From Neurospora tetraspora (Eukaryota; Ascomycota; Sordariomycetes; Sordariales; Sordariaceae), in contig NW_026944389.1 of assembly GCF_033439725.1 (NCBI RefSeq), forward strand, positions 1,116,001-1,180,000: DNA of 64,000 nt, given 5' to 3'. The position numbers and the translations under genes were made by a program. The notes beneath the pieces were generated by a model. That model worked only from the letters and a program-made list of their open reading frames with translations. It had not been told where the DNA came from and did no database searches. Shown in pieces: positions 12,001-25,200 of the stretch (its first letter is position 1; every line of letters starts with the position of its first letter).

Positions 12001-15000
12001 TTATTTCAAATCAACCCAATAATTACTTAGGAAGGTTAAATCCTAAACCGAATACGAAATTAAAAAGATTTATTATAAAAACTCAAAGTACCGAACATTT
12101 ACAACAACAATACAATAGTACTACTACGCCAAATATATAATAACGCCGGTAGCTATAAAGGTATCGAATAGACCGAAAACTATAACGACGACCGTTATAA
12201 CGATAATGTTTCGGACGACGACCTCTTTAATAAGGAGGGCGGAAATAGTAATAGAGAAGAAGGCCCTAACTCTTTTAATCTTAACCCTTTATAAGAGGAG
12301 GATATAGTTATTAAACCAAAATTTAAAAAGAAAATCGTCGTTAATAATAAAAAGCCTACTCCTAAACACTAAACTATCGATCCTATTATTAAAGATAACG
12401 CGCGCAAGGCCGTACATTTTAATAAAAAATACTATAACGGCCTCTACCCTAATAAGGAATACTCTCGTAATAAATTTATAATCCTTCGTAAAAAATCCCT
12501 ACATTATATATATTGTTAGTTAAAAATAATCCGACGAAGTGTTAACCGATACAATTACTAATTTAAGAAAAAATAACGAAAAGTTAAAAATATTTTTTAA
12601 CCTATTCCATTAATATATTATAATAATAATCGAGTATATTAAATCCTTCGACGCTCGTTTAATTAAATATAAAATTACCAACGATTTAAAATAAGAAATA
12701 AAAGAATTCGCTAAATTATTTATTTATAATTCTATTCTTAATATCCGTTTTTAAATATTATTCCCTTCTAACCTCCCGTTTTCTAATTACCTAATTAAAA
12801 AGAAGTTCGCTAAACTATACCGTACAAATCTATAAATTATATTCTAAAAATTTAAATTACTATTTATTATAAATATAGTACAAAAGGAATAAATATTGGA
12901 ATTTCAATCGCTTCGTCTCCTACCTAAACATTAAATTCAAAATTATCTATAATTAAATCCCCGCCTTAGCCGACCGATACAACGCTACTAACCCCGCTAT
13001 AATCTAATTATTAAAGGACTCCCTTATTAAAAAGGAAAATACGATTAAAAAATTAAAAGACTTTATTACTACTTTAAAAATCGGTAAGGGAGTAATTCAG
13101 AATAGAAATAAAAGAAAGGTTAAAAAAATAATACTCTCTAATATTAAAAAGGACGCTAATAAAACTCCCTTTAAAACTTTTACCTACTTTTCAACTTTAT
13201 TTCCCGAAACTGACCCTAAAAACAAAAAGCACTCTAATAATTCCCGCTACTACAACGCTGAATAAACCGACCCTACCAAATATTATAACTAAAATAAGGA
13301 AAATAATATCCCTTTCGAAACTTAATACAACTTAATCTAAAATAAATTCGAAATCAACGCTAACTACTACTTAACCGACTATAATAAATTCCTATATATT
13401 AAAAGTCGTTTAACCAACTATATTTACTATAATTTAATACTATATTTATATAAAATCTACCTAAACTAAATGAAAACATTCTAATTTAATAATTTATTTA
13501 TAGTACTAATATTATAATTTCAATTAAAAAGAATATACGCTTCAAAATATTACTAAATTAAAAATATAAAAAAATGTTAACTTCGATTTCTTAAAAAATA
13601 AATTTATTCGGATAATTCATAAACATTAACGCCATAAGACCGAATAAAAATAAGAATTATTTAAATACTTTCTAACCGAATATAAGAAATAAATAAATAC
13701 GAAATATTACGACTTATTTATTTCCTTCGAATTATACTATATAAATCACTCCGGTTTTAAATAAATATTAAAAATTATCGCTAACAAAAATAAAATTACT
13801 TTTAAATCGAATAAAAATAATAATTTTAACGGAAATAATAAGGAATCCGGTTCTAACTCTACCCTTAAATTTACTAACGGAAATAAAAATATTAGAAGAA
13901 ATACTATTTATTAAAATAGTAACCACTACGAAGAAATTATTCGATTATTTAATGAGGGTAAATACTTCCTCTATAAAAAAAAGGGTTATATTAAACGCGA
14001 TTATCCCGAAAAGGAACGTTTTAATTACGAACGCCGCAACTATATTACCGCTATCGTTAACCGTAATTTAACTTACGAAAACGGAAGTAATTAAGAAATT
14101 CTAATTATTCTGGCAATTTTAATTAATAAATAAAAGAATTAATTACCCTAAATAAACTAAATTCCTTCCCAAAGGAAGTATCGGTTATAGAATAATAGAC
14201 AAAGGATAGATAAAATTATAAAGGAAAGGAAAGATGTAATTTAATACCCTTTCTAAGAGGAGAACCCTTATTCATTCAATATACTTTAATTAATAATAAA
14301 ATAGTTTTATCTATATTTAATACCTTAATCGATATAAGAGCAAACGGTTATTTATTTATTAGTATCACCTTTACTAAAAAGCTAAAAAAACGACTATTAA
14401 TAAAATCTACGAATAACTTTCTAATTTAAAGAATTGACGATTACTAAAGAAAAACAAATTAAAATATTAAAAGAAATTATTGAAACCGCTTTAAAAATAT
14501 AGAACTAAATTACCCCGCTCGATTATTTTATTATAATTAATATAATATATAATATTATTATCGGCCAAAAATAACTCGACCTTTATAATATTTAAATACA
14601 TTATATAAACTATCGTCTCCTCTTTGCCCTAGAATAAAAACCGGACCCAAATTAATTAAAATATTTTAAGATTTAGAACTTATTAACTTCGGTTAACTTA
14701 ACCTACTAAAAGGATTTAGAATATCGCAACGTATTAAAAATTTAAAAAAAATAAATAACGAACGGATAGGAATAATAATAAATAATTGGTTACCCGTTTT
14801 ATAAGCGGATATATATTAATTAAACCTATCTTCAATAACCAATTCTTTCCCGACTATTGTAAGAAGGAATTCGATTTAGAAATACGAAATTAATACTACT
14901 ATAAAGCCTACTAATATTAAAAGGATATTAAAAAACGGATTATAGAATTAGAAGCCGCCTCAATCCCTAAATCTAAAACGGTCCTTATTATACTAGCTAA

Positions 15001-18000
15001 TTTCTAATATACCCGTAATAATATAAGAAAATTAAATTACGCCCGCCTGTATTATCTTTTTTAAAACCTTAATGTAATTCTCAAAAAGGCTAACCCTTTA
15101 AATAAAATAAAATATAATTCAATTAACTTTATTTACCTTATAATATTATCCCTAAAACTTAAAAAACTTTATTATTGAAAATAATCCGCTAAGGGAAAAT
15201 CGAAATCGGACGCTTAAAATACTTATTAATTAAAATGTAATAATATAGATTAATATAAATATTATCCTACTTAAATATATATATTAAATAGAAATTCTTT
15301 TACACGTTCCGTTAAAAAAGAAAATTAAACGATTTATTTAATAAATATTTTCGAAATCGACCGATTCATTCAATAAAAATGAATTATTAATAACCCCGCT
15401 TAAAAACCGCTCCCCTATAATAAAAAGGAACTCCGCAATAAGGCCCTTCGAACAATTCCCTCCGAATACTATAATAATATCGAAGTTTTTAATAAATATA
15501 ATTTAAATATATTACCCGAATACTACCCTTACAATTTTAAAATCGAATTTAATATAGGCTATTATTTAGAAGAATTTGGGTATAATCCTTCCTTTATATA
15601 AAATATGCTTTAACGATTTAAAAGTAATACGGAAGTATATTTTAAAAAACTTATTAAAGGGATTTATCGGAGCGAATTTATTATCCTAAGTAATACCTAT
15701 TTTATTTATTAAGAAGGTTAATAATAATCTCTACTTCTATACAAACTATTAAAAATTTAATATAATTATTCGAAAGGACTACTTCCCATTACCATTAATT
15801 AAAAAAAACTTTTACTAAGGTAGCCAAAGTATAATAATTTATAAACATCGATATTCAACAAATATTCTACTATATTGGTATAAAATTAGAAAATAAAACA
15901 TTCATTATATTCTATATTAATATAAAGGCTTTTAAATATAAAATATTACCGTTCGATCTTATTAATAACTTGGCCAATTTCTAGAATTTCATTAACTCAA
16001 TCCTAAATAAATATTTAAATAACTTCTATATAGCTTATATTAATCATATCCTTATTTATTCAAATATTTTAAAAACCTACCAATCTTACGTCAAAAAAGT
16101 CCTTCGCCGATTAAAGGACGCCGGGCTCTAAACGAATTTTAAAAAATATAAATTATATATTATAATAATAAAATTCCTAAATTTTATTACAGGATGAAAT
16201 AAAATTTCCATCGACCTAAAGAAAATAAAAATTATTCAAGAATAAACTATACCCTCTAACTTAAAAAGAGTCTAATCCTTTTTAAAATTCTATAACTTCT
16301 ACCGAAAATGTATTAAAAATTACGGTTATATAGCTAAATTACTTACGAATCTTACGTAAAAGGGAAAGATTTTTATATAATCTAATAAATACTAAACTGC
16401 TTTCAAAAAATAAAAAAAAACCATTTGTAAAAACTCTACTTTTAAAATATTTTCGCTATAATATTAAAATGAAGGTAAAAACAAATACCAACAATAGAAT
16501 CCTAACGGGAATTTTATCCTAACTATAAGAAAATACCAGAAAATAATACCTAATTACCTTCTTCTCAAAAACTATATAGGGCGCCAAATATAATTACCCT
16601 ATTTATAATAAAATATTATTGATAATCATTAAAGCCCTTCAAATTTAGCGATTTAAATTTATCGGACTTTAATAAAATAAACCGCTAATAATTATTAATC
16701 ATTATTAAATATTAAAATATTTTAATATTAAACGCTTTCTTAATTTACAATAAACTAAATAAATAAAATTTCTCTCCTAATATTACTTCAAAATTATTTA
16801 CCGGCCCGGTACTAAAAATACAACCGCGGACGGACTATCCTACAAATCTAAAGACCTTAAAACTTAGAAGAATAAAAAGGATATATACTATATACTCTAA
16901 ATATTTAAACCTATAAAAGAAAGAGGGGTCGAAATCTCTATAATTACTTCGATTTCAACGAAAAGGGGCCTTATAAAAGAATTAATCCCAATTATAATAT
17001 TAAATAAAAAGAATATAAAATTAAACCTTATCGAACTAAAATAATACGAATTAATAAATACGCTTATAAAGGCCAATTACGAAAATAAATCCCTAAAAGA
17101 ATATTACGTCCACGCTTACAAATTAAATTTTAATTTCGTAATATTCATTAACGGATTACTAATATATTAAAACCGTTTAATCGTCTCCAATTTAAAAAAC
17201 CTACGCACCCGTATTATTAATAAAATATATTTAATATTATTCATGGCCTACCCCGGACGGAATAAAATTCGAATAATGTTTAAAACCCAATGCTAATAGC
17301 CACGTATAATTAAAAATATCAATAAATTCTTAAGAAATTATATAATATACAAAGCTAACAAAATCCCTAAAAATAAAATACTAGGCCTACTATACCTAAT
17401 TCCCCCGCCAAACCGGAAATGGACGTTTATCGTTATAAACTTTAAGAAAATACTAAAAAATGAATATAATTTTAATAATACGTTAATAATAGTTAACCGC
17501 TTATGGAAATCATCCTAAATTACCCTTTATATAAAAAACATTACAATTCGCAACGCCACTCGAATATACTATAAAAGGCTATACTACATCTATAGTATAC
17601 TAAAAGAAATAGTCTCCGATAAAGGACTACAATTCACGTGCGTATTTATAAATAAAATATTAAAATTAACCGGAACAAAATAAAAACTAACCACTATAGA
17701 ATACAATTAAATAATAATTAAATAAAAGTAATAAACGCCTACTTTAATTAATAATTATAGCCGTTTATTAACTATTATTAAAATACTTAATCTAAGGCTA
17801 TCCCTGCTTTAAATATTATATAAAATAATTTACTATAAAATACCGTAAATTTATCCCCTTATAAAATTATATTTGATTACCCTATAAAAATACTTTTTAA
17901 TTAAAAAGCCTATACCTAAGACGCTAATATTCCCCGAATCAAATAATTTACCCAGGAATAAGTGTAAAATTATACTTAATATATTTGAAAATATATCGAA

Positions 18001-18700
18001 TATAATAAAAAAATAATAATAACAGTATAAAAATAATAAATAATATAAATTAATAAAAAAAGGAAGGAACGTAATTTAAATTAAAAAATAGGGTTATTAT
18101 TATTAAAAAACTCTAATCTATAACTACCCAACCTAATAACAAACTCAATTTCCCGAATACCTACCACTATTATAAATTTATTAAAAAAATAAAGTATTCC
18201 TATTGGCTAAAATTATTAAAGAGTTAAAAAAATACCAATATATTCTATATAGACCGCTTATAAAAATATAATAACGACCCGCTCTTAAGGTAAATTCTCG
18301 AATACCCCGACCTAATTAATATAAACGAAGATAAAAATCCCGAATAGGAAATTAATAAAATTACAATTTCTAAAATAAACTAATAAGAAACTCTTCTACT
18401 AAATAAATTAATAAAATTAAAACCCCAACCTAAAATAATATTCCGCTTCCAACTTCAAGTATATAGCGAAAATGCTTTAAAACTTTTACAAAATTAACCC
18501 GGATACCCCAGGCCTACCCCAATAACTAATAAACTAATTTAAAGAAGATATAAAATAATATAATAATAATAAATACCCTAAAGCGGAAAGATTAAAATAT
18601 TTATAACGTATTATAAAAAAGAAATAAATACGATTTATAACGTTTCTATATAAATATTTAATAAAATTTACAAATAAATTTTCTATATAATGGGGGGTAA

Positions 18701-19067
18701 TATAATAATACTAGTAGACTAAATTTAAACTTAAATACTATATACAATAAAATAAAATATATCAAGGTTTTAAATATAATATAAATTAAAGGATACGAAT
18801 TATTTAATCAATTATATTAAAACTCATTATAAAATAAACCCTAGTACGTACAAGGGTTTATTTTATAAGTAAAGTGAATATAAATAAAGGAATTAGCTAA
18901 TAATAACCCGTATATAGGTCCCGCTATTACTTATATAATTGAAATATTTATTTAAATTTATACATTTATACCTAATTCTCTTCCTCTTTTCTTTTCCCTA
19001 TTTAAAATCTTCTATTATAAATAGAATCTTAGCTTTACCTTCGACTCACCTATACTATACCTTTATA
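18701..19067 (+). repeat. Gypsy-B 3' LTR (367 bp)
   Basis: Same length as the 5' LTR but heavily RIP-altered along its whole length. Purine tract directly before it, TATTC directly after it. Confidence 0.92.
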
Positions 19068-20185
19068 TATTCGAAAATTGCCTTTATTTTCTCTAAATCG
19101 ATTTAAATTTTAATCCCTACGTAAATAATGAATTACAAATATTTAACCTTCTTAACAATAAATTCGTATTTTTCCGGGTTTAAATAACAATTAATATTAC
19201 AAAATATTTAAATATTATCCGTACTTTCTTTATATAATTTTCTTAAAAGCCGTCCGTAAAAATAAAGATATTATTTATATATATTAGATAAAAATCGTTT
19301 GAGAATTTTCAAAATATTTAATTAATATACTATTAATATACAATTAAAATACTATATAACCCGAATAGTATAATTAATTATTTAAATAGCCCGTACTATA
19401 TTTTAAATACCATTTTACTTTCTTCGCTTTTAATTATATAAATCTTTTATAAAATTTATATAAGATTTACTTTAAAAAATAGTTTATACCTTTAAATATT
19501 TTAAAGATTTCTTAAATTAATAGGGAAGGGTATTAATCGGTACGAATAATAATATTAAAAGTTTAATAATTATAATAAAATTAAAGAGCCCGCCAAACTT
19601 CTAAATAAAGAAGAATTAAACGCCCGCTTCGGAACTATTAGTATAGATAATCCTTCATCTATAAAATTCCAAAGGGTCTTCTTAAATACTAATAACTCTT
19701 CCAAAAATATATTATATAATAATCTATATAATAAGGGTATTATAAGGCAAAATAATATTAAACGTTAGGGGTAAATTAAAACTTATATATTTATACATGG
19801 AAAGAAAGAAACTATAAAATATATATGTAATTTATAAAGAATAAACCTAACGGTAAACCCATAATATATATATATATATAACTAACCCACTTACCACTTC
19901 AATACCGAAGCGGCAAGGCATTAACTATAATAATATAACTAATTAGAAAGCGTATATTAACCTAATAACTATTACCGTAATAATACCGCAACCAAATAAT
20001 AATTATAAACTAACCCTATAATAAAAGGGAAATCTTTACCGTTTAATCCTTTTTCCAATTCAATTTTAAAATCGATTCTAAATTTATGATTATTAAAGCG
20101 GTCAGCCTCTTATTTTTTAAATAAAAAGAATAAATATAAATAAACTAAATAACTATAATAAAAAAATCAATAATAATAGTAATAT
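19068..20185 (-). mobile_element. Gypsy-C, RT portion and the region before it
   Basis: Minus-strand RT sequence continues here from the left of Gypsy-B (RT core about 19200-19500). The segment that lies between protease and RT in gypsy polyproteins follows at about 20000-20180. Collinear with the Gypsy-G RT at 41900-42600, though from a different family. Broken throughout by RIP. The upstream protease and gag are not recognised; the sequence passes into Copia-1 near 20186. Confidence 0.65.
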
Positions 20186-22043
20186 ATTAAATTATAAAGG
20201 AAAAGACTCGAACAATCTAGAAATCTAAAAATAAAGGAAAGGGAACCCTATACAATAAAACCATAACCTAGTAAAGGGAGCTATAGCTAGCCGCACGTAA
20301 TATAGGATAGGATATTCTTAATATACCTCCGTAGACCGAAAAACTGTTAAATAAATTAAAGAGAATTAATTTAAACTATATTATTTATATAACAATAATT
20401 CTATTTAATATTTCTAACCCTAAAAAACCTTCTTTTGGATAAGGCTAATTAATTTTACGAACTTCGCATACTTATCCGCCTTTAATACCTTTATTAATCC
20501 GTTTATTAACATATCCTCTCCGGTTAAATAAATTGTATTAATCGCCTTCTTTTCCGCTTACTCAATTAACTACTTATACTATATATTAATATTAAATAGC
20601 TGATTCCTAACATTCTTACTATCTATATAAAGGATCTAATTAATATTAATCCTAAAACCTAAATCTATTAATATACTTCCAATCCATTCTAATAATTTAA
20701 TAATAGGAACTAAATTTATAAATTCCGCTTCTATTATACTAATTACAATAAAACTTTACTTCTTAAATTTCTAATAAATAAAACTGTAAATAAGGAATAT
20801 AACGTAGTTAATAATATTCTTTCTATTTAATATATTATTTACAAAAGAAATATTTGTATATACCCTAAACTACAAATTAATTTTAATATAATCGTTAATT
20901 AATAAAACGTATCCTCCAAAAATAATACCCAAATTTAAATAATTAATAAAATATTAATATAAATACTTTATTATAATAATAAAACGGTCGGTTAATTTAA
21001 TATTACCCTCGTATAATTTAGTAATGATAAATGTAATATTGAAGTAAGTATTAATTAAAAAGTAATTTAATAAATTAATATTTTTAATATAAGCCTTTTA
21101 CTAATTTAGAATTTCTTTACCCTAATAGATCTTAAAGTCCGGAGGCTAAAATATTTTTATCGAATAAAAGTATTATCCTTTAACAAACCCTTTTATAAAT
21201 TTATGAATAATTATCCTAGTATATTATTTTTATAAAATAAAAATAGTACGCTTAATTCGATTTCTAATAATATTAAAGCCTAAAAAAGTACGGATAGGTC
21301 CCAAATATTTAAATTTAAACTATTATTTACAAACATCTTTAATATATTTAATAATCTTCTAATTAGCTATAACTATAAAGAAATCATCAATATAAAAGAT
21401 TATAATAACCCCTAAAGTATTATTAATTAAAAAACAGAAATTAATATTAATAAGTGTAAAACCTAATCCTTTAAAGATTAGCAATAAAATCTCGAACTAA
21501 AAGAGGAGGCTACGTTTTAGTCTATATAGCGCTCGAACTAATTAATAAACTTATTTACAATTTTTCTTTTTAAAACCAATTAATTCTTTAATATAATAAT
21601 TCTTACCGTCTTTAAAGACTAGTACGTTTAGAAATACTTTATTAAAATCGTTCTATTCACATTCAAAATCGTTAATAACTATAATACAAAGAAAATGCCT
21701 TACATTAATAGAATTAGCGACAATAGTATAAATATCCTATAACTCCCATTTATTATATTTGAAATTACTATAAACTACCCATTCAATACGGATTATATAT
21801 TCCTTCAAATCGATAATATATTTTTTATTATATACTTATTTATTAAATAATATATCTATAGTAAAGGTACATTCAATTAAAAATAACTACTTGCATCTTC
21901 TAAAACTTTTACTTATTTTTCTATTATTAATAATTACTATATTTTATAATTAACTAATTTAATAATTCAATTATAATGTTTAAAAATATCATAATTTATT
22001 TTAACTCAAACAAAATTATAAAGAACCTTTATAACTATAAAAC
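20186..22043 (-). mobile_element. Copia-1, 3' part: 3' LTR, RNase H and RT
   Basis: A copia-type RNase H region (about 20400-20950) and RT (about 21000-21950) are read on minus, with a probable 3' LTR at about 20186-20394. Parallel sequence in Copia-2 (22290-23950) confirms the order. Copia-2 inserted at 22044-22048. Broken in all frames by RIP. The left edge is set by LTR-like sequence only and is uncertain by tens of bases. Confidence 0.65.
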
Positions 22044-22048
22044 AATAC

Positions 22049-22215
22049 TCTTAAACTCGTAAGTATAAGAAATATATTAATTATACTAAATTAAAAAGAT
22101 ATAAAAAGAAAAGGAATATAGAGGGCTAAAATATATAATAGTATGGGCTAATTAGGCCTACAAAATACATAATACCAATAAATAATAAAGAAGTAGAATA
22201 GACCTTACGATAATA
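22049..22215 (-). repeat. Copia-2 3' LTR (167 bp)
   Basis: Homologous to 28195-28361, 37709-37860 and 61323-61486. Strongly RIP-altered. Confidence 0.82.
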
Positions 22216-25200
22216 TGCTCCTATAGCCCGAAACGACTTCTAAAGACTTATTATAAATAAATAAATAAAATATTTATAACATTAAATTACGCTTAAAGAA
22301 TAACCCTTTCATCTAATCTTAATAATCTAACGAATCTTATATATTTATCCGCCTTAAATAATTTTATTAATCTATCTACAATTATATCCTCCCCTTTAAC
22401 ATAAATAATTTCAAATTCCTTTATTTCTACTTATTCTATAATTTATTTAAACTATATATTTATATATCGATTATAATTGGAATTATTACAATTTAATACC
22501 CAATCTTTTATATTCTTACTATCCGTATAAAAGACTTTTAATAATCATTAACTAAGTTCTAATTCCTCTATTATATATATAATCTATTATAATAATTTGG
22601 CCGTTATTAGAAAATTTATAAACTCCGCTTCTATTATATTCATAATTACAAACGCCTATTTTTCAATTTTTAATATACTAATGCGCTAATAATAAATACA
22701 ATATAGCCATTAATATTATAATAGGTTATAAAATTATTCATATAGAAAGTATCCCCGAATATTTTTTATATTTATATTCCCTAGGGAGAATTTACTTCCT
22801 AGAACGATTTCTATATCCGTATTCTTTATTAAATATTAAAATAAGTACTTTATAATAATTAGAAAACTAGAAATAAATTTTACGTTAGCCTTATATACTT
22901 TATTAATAGTAAAGGTAATATTTAGCCGGGTACCTATCGATAAATAATTCAAATTGCCGGTCCTTTTAATATATGGTTTCTATTATTTTAAGAATTCGTC
23001 CCCCTTTTTAAAATCCCTAACCTTTACATTTTATAATTATAATATATTAAGTCTATATAAATTATTATATCTAAACTTCTTAATAAATATTTTAGTATAT
23101 TTAGTCTAGGAAATAAATATAATATACTCTTTTCGATTCCTTATAATATTAAATCCTAACAATGTTTTTACTTCTTCTATATATTTAAATTTAAAATACT
23201 AAAGTATTTAATTTCTAATCTTAAAAATTATTGTTTCTAATAGTATTACAATTCAAAAATTATTTATGAATATAGTATTAAAAAGGCCATTACCTTTCTA
23301 TTATTAAATAAATATGTATCCGAATTTATTAATTCGAAGTTTAAATCCTTTAATATTAATAATAAAATATTAATTTAAAAAAATAAATTATTTTTAAATT
23401 TATATAATAACCTACGTAGTAAATAAATTAATTAATTAATACCCTTCGGTCCCTTCTCGAATCCTATTAATTACTCTATATCATATTTTCTCCCGGGAGG
23501 TATTACAATATTTAAAAACGCTATGTTAAAATTAAATTAATAATAATTAAAAAAATCTTTACATTTATTATATTCGCTACCGCCGTATAAATATTTTTGA
23601 TATTGTAAGAACCCTATTTAAAATTGTTATAAATAATTTAATACGCTTTTAAATAGGTTATCTTTTAATCCCTATTTATATTCTCCTTCTTATTACATAC
23701 TTATTTTCTAAATAAAATTTATATTCTTTCTTCAAAAGGCAATAATTATAAATATTCCGCTCCTCTAATACGATTAATTATTTTTCTATCGCCGGCTTCT
23801 AATAGGATTCAAAATTCTTATATTTCTTAACTTATTAATAATTCTTTAGAATAATCAGACTAGAATTAAAGTCGTATATTATTTTAATAGCTATAAAATA
23901 GAGGATTTCTATATTTTATTAAATTACCCCTTTCTTTAGTAAATTATAATAGAATTTTAAAACTTCTATATCTATAGGGTAATTATTACTATCTACTACT
24001 TTTAACCCATTAATTATAGAGCCTAATATTAGTATTACCTATTAAAGATAACGTATTCTATTTAGCAACGCCCCCGAAAATCCTTTAAATTATTCTATTA
24101 TTATTATTTCCATTTTCATTATTATTACCTCTAATTCTATAATCGCTTAATATTAATTTATTATCGGGGCTTCCAATTCTATAAATAATAATTATTCGGC
24201 TAGGGATTTTATTTCTGTATCCGATATAAACTATTATAATTCTATTATTAATATCATTATTAGGATTTAAAGAGGTTTTGAAAGGGTATTTATTAGAGGG
24301 TTTAGCGACGACTATTTTATATTTCTTATTAAGATCGGTTTTTCTTCATTTAAATTATAAAGATTAATAAATAAAGAATTATTAAAAGATTCATACTTTT
24401 CCTATTTATTTACAATTAATTAGAATTTATCATCGTTATTATATTTAATCGACGTTATTCCTTCTAAATTCAATAGCTTTATTTTTTATAAAACCCTTAG
24501 AATTCCCTATATTCCTAATTTCTTTAATATTTACTTTAATAAGGTTTATTTTCCCTCCGGGCTTAGAATCTATTATCCTAGACCTAGGGGTGTCTCTATC
24601 GGACCTAAAATTTATTATTGTAAGCCTAGAATTTCATCCTTCGGTCCTAATATTTATTTTATTAAACTTAGTAATAGTACTAACGGTCTTAATTTAATAT
24701 TTCGAAGGAAATTAGTAAAAATACTTTTTCTAGAATTAATTATCTCGGTTCTAATACAGGCATTACATTTAGAAATAATATAATTAAAGATAATTTAGTA
24801 ATTCTCGGCTTTATACCTTTAATTAAATTAATTATTGATTATTCTAACGCCTTTTTAGGAGATAGGGCTTTTTCTAATTCTTTTTTTAGCGCCTTCTAAC
24901 TATTTCCATTTATAATTTCCGCTAATTTTAATTAATTTATTATAATTTAAATTTCCTTTCTACTCTTAAATACTTTATTTACTTCCTTAATCAATTAATT
25001 AAACAATATTATAATTTAATTTAATACTTTTCCTTTAATAATTAATGTTTATTTCATTTTAGAAATTTAATTATGCTAATTTTAATTAATTCTTTATATT
25101 CTAGGTCTTAAATATATGTAATAGGCTAACGCCTAAAAATTATATTTAACTTTAAAAACCAAACTTCTACAAATATTTCGAGCTTATAAACCTTCTAAAT

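Larger units (their letters stand above)
11634..19067 (+). mobile_element. Gypsy-B: complete-length Ty3/gypsy element, RIP-degraded
   Basis: 7434 bp between 5-bp duplications TATTC (11629-11633, 19068-19072), with 367-bp LTRs at both ends. Order on plus: gag about 12000-14300 with a zinc-knuckle-like region near 13960-14020, protease region about 14300-15050, RT about 15200-16350, RNase H about 16400-16900, integrase about 17000-17950, chromodomain-like tail about 18240-18500, purine tract at 18692-18697. It is structurally whole but broken by RIP, with well over a hundred changes and no open gag or pol frame. It split the RT of Gypsy-C, so it is younger than that element. Confidence 0.92.
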
